This document shows positions 26,961-34,765 of a stretch of 38,192 nucleotides of DNA, in pieces. Under the pieces are notes generated by a model. It did no database searches. It had not been told where the DNA came from and saw nothing but the letters and a program-made list of their open reading frames with translations. Position numbers and translations under genes: made by a program. This DNA is from Rhodococcus sp. EPR-157 (GTDB lineage: Bacteria > Actinomycetota > Actinomycetes > Mycobacteriales > Mycobacteriaceae): the NCBI RefSeq assembly GCF_001647195.1, contig NZ_LVCV01000400.1:1-38192 (forward strand), written 5' to 3'. Every line of letters starts with the position of its first letter. The stretch's first letter is position 1.

Positions 26961-28577
26961 GTGCGCTTGACTGATGCCGTGACTACCGTCGAGAAGGGCT
27001 CTGTCCCCGCCCGCGCAGGGCTGGTGTTGTTCGTACTCATCCTCGTAGCCGCGGTGGCGAACCTCAATCTGGCGGTAGCGAATGTTGCGCTGCCGGAGAT
27101 CGGACGGGACTTCGACGCCAGCCAGACTCAGCTGAACCTCATTGCGGTCGCGTATTCGCTGGGCCTCGCGGCGTCCGTGCTGTACCTGGGTGCACTCGGC
27201 GATCGGTACGGCCGGAAGATGTTGCTGGTGCTGGGGATGGCGCTGTCGATCCCCGCCTGCATCATCGCTGGTTTCGCGCCGAACTTCGAGGTGCTGTTCG
27301 GTGCTCGGTTGCTCGGCGGGCTGTCGGCGGGCCTCGCGTATCCGACTACGCTCGCGCTGATCACTGCACTGTGGTCCGGCCCGCCGCGGACGAAGGCGAT
27401 CGCGCTGTGGTCGGCGCTCGGTGGCGCACTGTCCGCGCTAGGGCCACTGCTGTCCGGTGCTCTACTCGAGAAATTTCACTGGGGTTCGGTATTCGTCGTC
27501 ACTCTGCCGCTGGCTCTCCTCGCGCTGATCCTCGCTGCGATGTTCATTCCCTCGCACGTCAACGAGACCACCGATCCCGTCGACAACCTCGGCGGCATGG
27601 TGTCGGTGGTCTTCATCGCAGCTCTTGTGCTCAGCATCAATTTTGCGCCGGTCGACGGTATGGGCACGCTCGCGATAGGGCTCGGCGCGATCGCGCTCGC
27701 CGCGGGTGCGGTTTTCGTATTCAGGCAATCTCGGGCGAAATTCCCGCTCTACGACCTGCGCATTGCACGGCGTCGCACGTTCTGGGTCGCTGCACTTGCC
27801 GGGATCATCGTGTTCGGTTCGCTGATGGGCGTCATCTTCGTCGGCCAGCAGTTCTTACAGAACGTACTCGAATACTCGACGCTTGCCGCGGGAGCGTCGA
27901 CGCTTCCTGCTGCCGTCGCGATGGTCATCGTCGCGCCGCAGTCGGCGAAGCTCGTCGAATCTCGCGGCTCGAGATTCACACTGTTGTTCGGCTATGTCTT
28001 CATCGTCGCAGGCCTCGTCATGGCGTGGCTGACGTGGAAGGAGGATGTGTCGTACTGGGTGGTTGCGGTCAGTTACGCCCTGCTCGGGATCGGTATCGGA
28101 TTCGCTGGGACTCCGGCGTCCCGCTCGTTGACCGGGGCTGTGCCGGTCGATCGTGCGGGAATGGCGTCGGGGACGGCCGACCTGCAACGGGATCTGGGTG
28201 GGGCGATCATGCAGTCGACGCTCGGTGCACTGCTGACGGCCGGATACGCGGCGTCGTTCACGGCGCAGATAGCGCAGTCGCCCCAGGCCGGCAGCGTCAG
28301 CGAGGAAACCCAATCGGTACTCACCAAGTCGTTCTCGTCGGCGGCCGATCTGGCCGAACGGTATCCGCAGTACGGCGAGCAGATCATCGCGGCGGCAAAA
28401 CAGGCGTTCCTCGACGGTGACCAAAAATCCTATGCTGCTGCGATTGTCGTTGTACTCGCCGGAGCGGTGCTCGTCTTCTTCGCATTTCCCAAGCATGAGG
28501 AGGAGAGAAGGCTTCTGGCTCAATATCACTCGGAAGATTCGCATCGATCCGAGACTGCCGAAGTCCAGTCCGATTAG
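26961..28577 (+). CDS. MFS multidrug-type exporter (DHA2-like, 14 TM)
   Basis: A 538-residue major facilitator with about 14 hydrophobic helices. The motif A region GALGDRYGRKMLLVLG lies between helices 2 and 3, and the family features NVALPEIGRDF (helix 1, drug exporter motif D type) and GALSALGPLLSGAL (motif C-like) are seen. These fit the EmrB/QacA group of proton-driven drug exporters; the substrate cannot be deduced. A long extracytoplasmic loop lies near the end (AQIAQSPQAGSVSEETQ onward), and the C-terminus is charged. The GTG at 26961 is used; a GTG at 26979 is equally possible. No regulator gene is adjacent, but the duplicated palindromic element is just upstream. Confidence 0.85.
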   Translation: MRLTDAVTTVEKGSVPARAGLVLFVLILVAAVANLNLAVANVALPEIGRDFDASQTQLNLIAVAYSLGLAASVLYLGALGDRYGRKMLLVLGMALSIPACIIAGFAPNFEVLFGARLLGGLSAGLAYPTTLALITALWSGPPRTKAIALWSALGGALSALGPLLSGALLEKFHWGSVFVVTLPLALLALILAAMFIPSHVNETTDPVDNLGGMVSVVFIAALVLSINFAPVDGMGTLAIGLGAIALAAGAVFVFRQSRAKFPLYDLRIARRRTFWVAALAGIIVFGSLMGVIFVGQQFLQNVLEYSTLAAGASTLPAAVAMVIVAPQSAKLVESRGSRFTLLFGYVFIVAGLVMAWLTWKEDVSYWVVAVSYALLGIGIGFAGTPASRSLTGAVPVDRAGMASGTADLQRDLGGAIMQSTLGALLTAGYAASFTAQIAQSPQAGSVSEETQSVLTKSFSSAADLAERYPQYGEQIIAAAKQAFLDGDQKSYAAAIVVVLAGAVLVFFAFPKHEEERRLLAQYHSEDSHRSETAEVQSD

Positions 28578-28580
28578 CCT

Positions 28581-28600
28581 TGGCGTGGACGCGTCCGCCA
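28581..28600 (+). terminator. Hairpin just after the MFS gene
   Basis: TGGCG-TG-GACGCGTC-CGCCA can fold into a bulged stem and contains the perfect palindrome GGACGCGTCC. It starts four bases after the stop. Without a T-tract it is only a possible terminator. Confidence 0.35.
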
Positions 28601-28724
28601 CTCGACATCGCGTTTCGCAGCGCTGTTTTGTGCGCATTTCATGAGCTGAAAGTGCGGTTCGAGCGCTGTTCGACGCAAAAAAGGTGTACCTGTGTAGCTG
28701 TCCGATCGTTGCGTCTGGGATCCT

Positions 28725-28764
28725 TGCCTATGAAACCAATCCGGTAGGCATTCGGCGTCGAATG
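28725..28764 (+). other. Overlapping hairpins in the leader of the GGDEF-EAL gene
   Basis: TGCCTA (28725-28730) pairs with TAGGCA (28745-28750), and CATTCG (28749-28754) pairs with CGAATG (28759-28764) around a GCGT loop. The two stems share two bases. They lie about 75 bases before the ATG in a 260-base gene-free leader. The sequence does not match the c-di-GMP riboswitch consensus I know. Confidence 0.35.
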
Positions 28765-28837
28765 GCGAACGCGGGAATGTTTCGGGATCGATAGCCGACG
28801 CAGCGATGGTTGGGGGACCAGGGAAGGACTGACTCGT

Positions 28838-31249
28838 ATGAGATGGTCGAGGTTCCTGGTGCTGGGCGTAGCAGGAGTAGCCGCCTACCTCGCGGCCCCC
28901 GACGGATATCCCCAACTCGCGGTCTACGTTCTGTGCTCGTTCGCGTGCGCGGTGTACGCGTTCGTCGGCCAGAGACGCCGGACGGCGAATCGTTCCGCCT
29001 GGCGGTTTCTCGCGCTCGGAGTGTTGGCATGGAGTCTGGGCGATCTGATCATCGGGTTTCGTATGACAACTCACATGATCGTGCCGACGGTGTCCGTCGT
29101 CGATGCTGCATACCTGTTCGGCCACGTCGTATTCGTGGTGGGCGTTCTGAAGCTCGAAGACGACGCCGGGCAACGGCTATTCGGCATCGAGGATGTGCTC
29201 GAGGGTCTGATCGTGGCCACGGGTCTCGGATTGATCGCGTGGATCTTCGTCGTCGGCAACCGTACCGATAGTGTTCTCGGCGCCGAGACCCTCGCCGAGT
29301 TCTGGCCCGTGGTCGTGTATACGGGTGCCGACGGGTTTCTGCTGTCGCTGGTCGCCACTCTGCTACTGATCAAGGGCGCCCGCACCACTGCGTTCACAAT
29401 GACTTCTGCGGCATTCATCCTGTTCTCGTTGTCGGGATGGGTGCTGTACGTCCTGATAGACGGACTAGGGTTCGTCGACGTCCCAGTGGTGAACGCCGGA
29501 TGGCTCGTCGGATATGTGCTGCTGGCATCTGCGGCACTGTGTCCGCACGAGCGGACGTGGCGAGTACAGGAGACATCGTCGAGTCCACATCGCATCGTCG
29601 ATCGCGCCCGCCTTGCGGGTTTGAGCATTGCGATACTCATGCCCCCCGCTGTAATGGGGACCCAGATCGCCAACGGGGTGCCGGTCGCCGAGTGGGGTTG
29701 GCTCGTTCTCGGCTCTTCGGTGGTTGCGGTCGTCCTCGTGTCCGCTCGTATGGCTTGTTTCCTCTCTGCGCTGCGCAAGCAGTCGGATGCTCTGTCCCTC
29801 GCGTCGATCACTGATCCTGTGACAGGCCTCGCCAATCGTCGTCACCTAGGCGGTTTGCTCGACAAATCCATCGACTCGGCAGGTCCTGGTGGCGTGGTCG
29901 TGGTCATCGTCGACGTCGACCGGTTCGCGCAGATCAACGAGACCTTCGGCTACCCGGTGGGGGATCGCGTGCTCCGTGAGATCGGTCAGCGGCTGTCGGC
30001 TGCATCGGAGGGTCATTCCGTCGTGGGTCGGCTCGGTGGTGACCAGTTCGTCGTTTCGATGGCCGCCGACCTGATGGTGATCTCGCCGACGGAGTTCGGC
30101 GATCACTTCCGCAGCGTCGTGAGTCGGACCATGTTCGTTCGCGACATCAACGTGGCACTGGACGCCACGGTGGGGGTCGTCGAGTCCTCGAAGCTGAGTA
30201 ACGTCGACGCTGAATCCCTGCTGCAGTTTGCGCACGTCGCATTGACCGCCGCCAAACACTCGCACCTGAGTTCCTCGCTCTACACCCCGTCGATGGACTG
30301 TGACCGACACGATCAGATGCGTCTGCTCGGTGAGCTCGAAACGGCTCTCCGTGAGCGGCAACTGCGAGTGTTCTTTCAACCGTGTCTCGACCTCGTGTCG
30401 GGCAAGGTATCCGGTGTCGAGGCCCTGCTGCGGTGGCAGCATCCGCGCGAGGGACTCATGTCGCCCTCGTCGTTCCTTCCCGACGCAGAGCGGACCGGTT
30501 TGTTGCCCGCCATCACGGCGTACGTGCTCGAGGACTCGCTCGGGTGTTGCAGGGCGATGCGGCGCACCCGCCCCGAGTTCTGTGTCTCGGTGAACCTGTC
30601 CGTTCGGAATTTGCTCGACTCTGCGCTCGTGGAGCACGTGGCCAATGCCCTGCAGCGACACGAGTTACCAGCCGCCGCAGTCGAATTCGAGGTCACCGAA
30701 ACCACTGCGATGACCGATCCGAGACGCTCGGTCGACTCGCTCGTCGCACTACGAGACATCGGGGTTTCGATCGCGATCGACGACTACGGAACCGGTTACA
30801 GCTCGCTGGCGTATCTTCGATCGCTCCCCGTCCAGACGCTCAAGATCGACAAGTCGTTCGTGACGGCAATGGACAGTCAGCCGACGAACGCGTCGATCGT
30901 CCGCTCCACGATCGATCTCGCGCGAAGCCTCGGCATGACGGTCGTAGCCGAGGGCGTGGAGGACGCACGAACTCTCGAGCGGTTGCGCAACCTTGGTTGC
31001 GACGGGGCGCAGGGCTTTCACATCGGAAAGCCGGTTCCTGCAGACGAGTTGGACGCCCTTGTCGACGCCATCGAGAACCGTTCGAATATCACGTCTGCAT
31101 CTGCGGCGCCGAAGAACTGGGAGTATGCGAGCACGGCGGACGTCCCCGGCGGTGTCGGGTCTGCAGCGAAGCCGGCCGGAACAGTCGAGGCGTCACTCCG
31201 GCTTGCTGCGCGCGGGCACGTCGAGAACGACGTCGAATTCCAGCAGTGA
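28838..31249 (+). CDS. Membrane GGDEF-EAL protein, probable c-di-GMP phosphodiesterase
   Basis: An 803-residue protein. Roughly 310 N-terminal residues carry eight or more hydrophobic helices, an integral sensor I do not recognise. The GGDEF domain (from SITDPVTGLANRRHLG) has GGDQF in place of GGDEF, with Gln replacing the key Glu, so cyclase activity is doubtful. The EAL domain is complete: GVEALLRW, NLSVRNL, FEVTETTAM, AIDDYGTGYSSLAYL, LKIDKSFV, VVAEGVED and GAQGFHIGKPV. It should therefore hydrolyse cyclic di-GMP, perhaps with GTP-sensing by the GGDEF domain. The ATG at 28838 has GGAAGG ten bases upstream. Its 3' end overlaps the convergent mhuD by 57 bases. Confidence 0.88.
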   Translation: MRWSRFLVLGVAGVAAYLAAPDGYPQLAVYVLCSFACAVYAFVGQRRRTANRSAWRFLALGVLAWSLGDLIIGFRMTTHMIVPTVSVVDAAYLFGHVVFVVGVLKLEDDAGQRLFGIEDVLEGLIVATGLGLIAWIFVVGNRTDSVLGAETLAEFWPVVVYTGADGFLLSLVATLLLIKGARTTAFTMTSAAFILFSLSGWVLYVLIDGLGFVDVPVVNAGWLVGYVLLASAALCPHERTWRVQETSSSPHRIVDRARLAGLSIAILMPPAVMGTQIANGVPVAEWGWLVLGSSVVAVVLVSARMACFLSALRKQSDALSLASITDPVTGLANRRHLGGLLDKSIDSAGPGGVVVVIVDVDRFAQINETFGYPVGDRVLREIGQRLSAASEGHSVVGRLGGDQFVVSMAADLMVISPTEFGDHFRSVVSRTMFVRDINVALDATVGVVESSKLSNVDAESLLQFAHVALTAAKHSHLSSSLYTPSMDCDRHDQMRLLGELETALRERQLRVFFQPCLDLVSGKVSGVEALLRWQHPREGLMSPSSFLPDAERTGLLPAITAYVLEDSLGCCRAMRRTRPEFCVSVNLSVRNLLDSALVEHVANALQRHELPAAAVEFEVTETTAMTDPRRSVDSLVALRDIGVSIAIDDYGTGYSSLAYLRSLPVQTLKIDKSFVTAMDSQPTNASIVRSTIDLARSLGMTVVAEGVEDARTLERLRNLGCDGAQGFHIGKPVPADELDALVDAIENRSNITSASAAPKNWEYASTADVPGGVGSAAKPAGTVEASLRLAARGHVENDVEFQQ

Positions 31250-31510
31250 TGCACCCGATGCGACCGGTTTCGCGCGTTCACCCGAGTGGGCAGCCTTGGC
31301 GGGCCCTGCTGACCACTCCTGGAATGCTTCTTCCGTCTCCCACTGCGTGACCACGAAGTAGCGGTCTTCGCCCTTCACCGGCCGCAGGAGTTGAAAGCCG
31401 AGGAACCCCGGCGAACCCTCGACGGCGCCTGCGCGCGCGGCGAAGCGCTTTTCCAGCTCGGGGCCTGCACCTGAAGGGACTTCGATTGCGTTGATCTTCA
31501 CGACTGCCAT
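31193..31510 (-). CDS. mhuD: Heme-degrading monooxygenase MhuD
   Basis: A 105-residue ABM-fold protein of the IsdG/MhuD family, the same length and nearly the same sequence as M. tuberculosis Rv3592 (VVKINAIEVPSGAGPELEKRF at the N-terminus, LEFDVVLDV at the end). Key residues Asn7, Trp66 and His75 (heme ligand) are conserved, so it should open heme to release iron, in the mycobacterial case giving mycobilins. The ATG at 31510 is seven bases after a minus-strand TAGCCT, a leaderless arrangement. It is divergent from the alpha/beta hydrolase by 38 bases and overlaps the GGDEF-EAL gene tail to tail. Confidence 0.93.
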   Translation of the reverse strand: MAVVKINAIEVPSGAGPELEKRFAARAGAVEGSPGFLGFQLLRPVKGEDRYFVVTQWETEEAFQEWSAGPAKAAHSGERAKPVASGASLLEFDVVLDVPARSKPE

Positions 31511-31517
31511 GTTCGAG

Positions 31518-31542
31518 AGGCTACTCCGCCGGTCATTATGAT
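31518..31542. promoter_or_regulatory. Face-to-face leaderless promoters, mhuD and hydrolase
   Basis: In the 38-base divergent gap, TAGCCT on the minus strand (31518-31523) is seven bases before the mhuD ATG, and TATGAT on the plus strand (31537-31542) is six bases before the hydrolase GTG at 31549. Both fit TANNNT and leave no room for a ribosome site. The two -10 elements are only 13 bases apart, so polymerases would compete. Confidence 0.65.
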
Positions 31543-31548
31543 CGGGGT

Positions 31549-32286
31549 GTGCTGCACGACGAGGGCGGGAACGGCAATCCGATCCTTCTGCTGCACGGAC
31601 TGATGGGAAGCGCGCAGACGTGGCGGCGTCAGCTCCCGTGGCTACGTGAACTCGGCCACGTCTACACCTACGACGCGCCCGGGCATCGCCGCCGCGCACC
31701 GTCGTCGCTCCGCACCGAGGCATTCGTCGAGGACTTGACCGAGCACGCCGAGAAAGTGGGGCGGGCCATCATCGTCGGACATTCCATGGGCTCGCTGCAC
31801 GGGTGGTGTTTGGCCGCTGCCAGGCCGGATCTGGTGGCTGCGCTCGTCGTCGAGGACATCGCTCCCGACTTTCGGCGGCGGACAGCCGACGACTGGGCCG
31901 CGATGATCAGGCGTTGGCCGCAACCGTTCCCGACCGAGAACGACGTGCGCAGCTACTTCGGCGATGTCGCGGGGCGGTACTTTCTGGATTCTTTCGTCGA
32001 GCGAGATGACTGCTGGTACCTGCACGGCTCGGTGTCGACGTTCGAGGCGATCTCCGCGGAGTGGGGAACACGGCACTTCTGGAACGAATGGGAGTCCGTC
32101 GACGTCCCGTCCCTGTTACTGGAAGGTGAGTTCGGCATCACACCCGACGGACAGATGGCCGAGATGCACGCGCGAAACCCCAAGTCGCAGTATGTCCTGG
32201 TACCGGGCGCAGCGCACCTGATCCACGACGAGAGGCCCGAGCTCTATCGCGAAACGGTCACCCGCTTTCTGTGCCAACTACGATGA
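31549..32286 (+). CDS. Alpha/beta hydrolase (Rv3591c-like)
   Basis: A 245-residue alpha/beta hydrolase. The oxyanion strand LLLHGLMGSAQTW, the nucleophile elbow GHSMGS with its Ser, and the His near the end (PGAAHLIHDERPE) are present; an acid is probable near LLEGEFGITPD. Length and the place next to mhuD match M. tuberculosis Rv3591c. The substrate is unknown. The GTG at 31549 is supported by the TATGAT element six bases upstream. The stop overlaps the next hydrolase gene as ATGA. Confidence 0.87.
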   Translation: MLHDEGGNGNPILLLHGLMGSAQTWRRQLPWLRELGHVYTYDAPGHRRRAPSSLRTEAFVEDLTEHAEKVGRAIIVGHSMGSLHGWCLAAARPDLVAALVVEDIAPDFRRRTADDWAAMIRRWPQPFPTENDVRSYFGDVAGRYFLDSFVERDDCWYLHGSVSTFEAISAEWGTRHFWNEWESVDVPSLLLEGEFGITPDGQMAEMHARNPKSQYVLVPGAAHLIHDERPELYRETVTRFLCQLR

Positions 32287-33098
32287 CGCGAATGTCGGTG
32301 GCGAAGATCAATGGAATCGAAATCAACTACGAGGTTGCTGGATCGGGCCCGCTCGTCGTGTTGGTGATGGGTACGGGCAGCCCGGGGCGAGTGTGGAAGG
32401 CGCATCAGGTGCCCGCACTCGTGAAGGCGGGTTTCCAGGTGGTCACATTCGACAACCGTGGAATTTCCCCGTCCTCGGAAGGCGCGGACGGCATGGTGCT
32501 CGACGATCTGGTTGCGGACACCGCCGCCCTCATCGAGCATCTCGGCGGAATGCGTGCCCGGGTCGTCGGGACATCGATGGGGTCTCGTGTCACCCAGGAG
32601 CTTGCTCTCGCCCGCCCGGATCTGGTGTCGCACGCCGTCATGATGGCGACCTACGGGCGAGCGTCGGCGATGCAGAGGGCGTGGTCGAAAGCAGAACGGG
32701 AGTTGTACGACGCGGGAATCACGCTGCCGGCGTCGTACCGGGCCGCGATCACTGCGATGAACAACTTCTCGCCGGCGACCCTTCGCGACGAACAGGCGAT
32801 CGGAGATTGGCTGGCGGTACTCGAGTTCTCGGGTGGCCAGCCCAGTGCAGGCAAGCGCGCGCAGATCGGACTGGAGATGAGGGCGGGGTCGGAACGCCTG
32901 ACCGCATACCGCAAGATCACCGCCAAGACGCTCGTCGTCGGATTCGCGGACGACCGACTGATCCCCGTACACCTGAGCCGCGAGGTGGCGCAGGCGATCC
33001 CGGGTGCTCGCTACGAGGAGATCGCCGACGCCGGTCACTTCGGCTATCTGGAGCGTCCCGAGATCGTGAACAAGGTTCTGGTGGACTTCCTGCGGTGA
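32283..33098 (+). CDS. Second alpha/beta hydrolase
   Basis: A 271-residue alpha/beta hydrolase, distinct from its neighbour. The N-terminus MSVAKINGIEINYEVAGSGPLVVLVMGTGSPG has the oxyanion GTG, the elbow is GTSMGS (Thr replaces the usual His), and the acid and His are in GFADDRLIPVHL and DAGHFGYLERPE. The form is like non-heme haloperoxidase/esterase proteins, but the reaction is not known. The start overlaps the previous stop, so the two are co-translated. The TGA stop abuts the mutY stop in a TGATCA palindrome. Confidence 0.87.
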   Translation: MTRMSVAKINGIEINYEVAGSGPLVVLVMGTGSPGRVWKAHQVPALVKAGFQVVTFDNRGISPSSEGADGMVLDDLVADTAALIEHLGGMRARVVGTSMGSRVTQELALARPDLVSHAVMMATYGRASAMQRAWSKAERELYDAGITLPASYRAAITAMNNFSPATLRDEQAIGDWLAVLEFSGGQPSAGKRAQIGLEMRAGSERLTAYRKITAKTLVVGFADDRLIPVHLSREVAQAIPGARYEEIADAGHFGYLERPEIVNKVLVDFLR

Positions 33099-33995
33099 TC
33101 ATTCACGGCCGGGGGTGTTCTCGCCCTCACCGGCCAACGCGAACAGTCCCGACTCGGTCTGTTCGATCAAGCCGTCGAGCAGCAGTGAATCGAGTGCCCG
33201 GTCCCGCTGTCCCGGATCGGTGAGCCAGACGACGTCGAGTTTCGCGCGTTCGACCGGACCCCGGCTCTCACGCAGGACCGACATCAGCTTTCCGCGTACC
33301 TGACGGTCGGTGCCCGCAAACTTCTGGACCTTCTTCGCCGGCCCCGTGTGGGCGGGTCGACCAGCCTCGATCCACGAGCATTCCGGAAGCGGACACAACA
33401 GGCATGCCGGATTCTTGGCCGTGCAGATCAACGCACCCAGTTCCATCAACGCCGCAGAATAGCGTGCTGCCTTCGCACGCGGGCGGGGGAGCAGCCCGTC
33501 GACGTCGGCGAGATCTCGCGTCGTCGACGGGTTGCCGGGTTCGGCGGACCCATGGACAGCTCTGGCGACGACGCGCCGAACGTTGGTGTCGACGACGGGT
33601 ACGCGTTGCCCGTACGCGAAACAGGCGACGGCGCGCGCGGTGTATGCGCCGATGCCCGGCAGCCCGAGCAGGGTGTCGACGTCCGCAGGTACGAGATCGC
33701 CGTGTTCGGCGGCCAGTACTCCAGCGCACTCGTGCAGGCGCAGAGCGCGACGCGGGTAGCCCAGCTTGCCCCAGGCTCGCAGCACCTCCGCTCGAGATGA
33801 CGCGGCCATTGTGGACGGCACCGGCCAACGCTCGACCCATTCCTCCCAGATGGGCGCGACACGCGATACCGGTGTCTGCTGCAGCATGATCTCGCTCATC
33901 AGGATCTGCCATCCGGTCACGCCCGGGCGTCGCCACGGCAGGTCACGTTCCTCGGTGTCGAACCACCCGAGGAGTGCATTGGTATCGATCGGCAC
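33099..33995 (-). CDS. mutY: A/G-specific adenine glycosylase
   Basis: A roughly 298-residue glycosylase that removes adenine mispaired with 8-oxoguanine. Seen: catalytic Glu in MSEIMLQQT, the helix-hairpin-helix LPGIGAYTARAV followed by the catalytic Asp in VPVVDTNVRRVVARA, and an iron-sulfur loop with Cys spacing X6, X2, X4 (CTAKNPACLLCPLPEC). The C-terminal part (TGPAKKVQKFAGTDRQVRGKL onward) is the actinobacterial version, with a winged-helix-like rather than an obvious MutT-like end. The GTG at 33995 has GGGAG about six bases upstream; longer starts at 34055 or 34067 would overlap the carbonic anhydrase promoter. Confidence 0.92.
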   Translation of the reverse strand: MPIDTNALLGWFDTEERDLPWRRPGVTGWQILMSEIMLQQTPVSRVAPIWEEWVERWPVPSTMAASSRAEVLRAWGKLGYPRRALRLHECAGVLAAEHGDLVPADVDTLLGLPGIGAYTARAVACFAYGQRVPVVDTNVRRVVARAVHGSAEPGNPSTTRDLADVDGLLPRPRAKAARYSAALMELGALICTAKNPACLLCPLPECSWIEAGRPAHTGPAKKVQKFAGTDRQVRGKLMSVLRESRGPVERAKLDVVWLTDPGQRDRALDSLLLDGLIEQTESGLFALAGEGENTPGRE

Positions 33996-34052
33996 TGTCT
34001 CTCCCGCACCCTCTCTCCGATAGCCCGACTCGCCGGTAGCCGACGGCCCAGG

Positions 34053-34065
34053 CACAATGACAGAC
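34053..34065 (+). promoter_or_regulatory. Possible leaderless -10 before the carbonic anhydrase
   Basis: CACAAT (34053-34058) is a weak match to TATAAT, seven bases before the ATG at 34066. The spacing is the same as at the other leaderless candidates in this window. The first base does not fit TANNNT, so the call is tentative. Confidence 0.3.
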
Positions 34066-34689
34066 ATGCCTGCATCGAACCCAGTCTCAGCATGGAAGTC
34101 TCTCAAGGAGGGTAACCAGCGTTTCGTCGCCGGCGAGCCGCTGCACCCCAGCCAGGGGATCGAGGACCGCACCCGTCTTGCCGAAGGGCAAAGTCCGGGC
34201 GCCATCTTGTTCGGCTGCGCCGACTCTCGCGTCGCCGCCGAGATCATTTTCGATCAGGGCCTCGGGGACATGTTCGTCGTTCGCACGGCGGGCCACACCA
34301 TCGATTCGTCCGTGCTCGGCTCGATCGAGTACGGAGTTGCCGTCCTCGGGGCGCCGCTCATCGTCGTGCTCGGCCACGACAAGTGCGGTGCCGTCCAGGC
34401 CACGATCGACGCGCTCGACTCCGGCGACACCCCAGGCGGCTACATTCGCGACGTCGTGGAGCGAGTGACTCCCTCGGTGCTGTCCGCGCGCCGGGACGGG
34501 TACGTCGCGGTCGACGACTTCGAGGCGCGTCACGTCGAGGAAACCGGCAATCTGCTGATGCAGCGCTCGCGAATCATCGCCGACAAGGTCGAGTCGGGAG
34601 ACGTCGCGATCGTGGGATTGACCTACAGATTGTCCGAGGGCAGCGCGCGGCTACGCGAGGTCATCGGCAACATCGGCGAAGTGCCCTGA
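34066..34689 (+). CDS. Beta-class carbonic anhydrase
   Basis: A 207-residue beta-carbonic anhydrase interconverting CO2 and bicarbonate. Zinc ligands Cys51, His104 and Cys107 (CADSR and GHDKCGA) and the catalytic dyad Asp53-Arg55 are at the same positions as in M. tuberculosis Rv3588c, which is also 207 residues and begins with the same MPxxNPVxAWKxLKEG pattern. The ATG at 34066 is therefore preferred to the ATG at 34057. It is divergent from mutY. The likely role is bicarbonate supply for carboxylases and pH balance. Confidence 0.93.
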   Translation: MPASNPVSAWKSLKEGNQRFVAGEPLHPSQGIEDRTRLAEGQSPGAILFGCADSRVAAEIIFDQGLGDMFVVRTAGHTIDSSVLGSIEYGVAVLGAPLIVVLGHDKCGAVQATIDALDSGDTPGGYIRDVVERVTPSVLSARRDGYVAVDDFEARHVEETGNLLMQRSRIIADKVESGDVAIVGLTYRLSEGSARLREVIGNIGEVP

Positions 34690-34753
34690 TCAACTTCTTT
34701 CTCTAGTCGCGACACGCCGCATGCGCTTGCCAGACGCGTGAGCCGCTGGCACC

Positions 34754-34765
34754 TACGGTTGTTCT
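34754..34765 (+). promoter_or_regulatory. Leaderless-type -10 before the Rv3587c-like gene
   Basis: TACGGT (34754-34759) fits TANNNT and lies six bases before the GTG at 34766, with no ribosome site. TTGCCA at 34727-34732 could be a distant -35 (21-base spacer). Confidence 0.5.

Noticed and set aside
28578-28837. GEMM c-di-GMP riboswitch
   Set aside because: A GACGCAAA string occurs at about 28671, but the surrounding stems and the CCGGCCUAA-type part of the consensus are missing.
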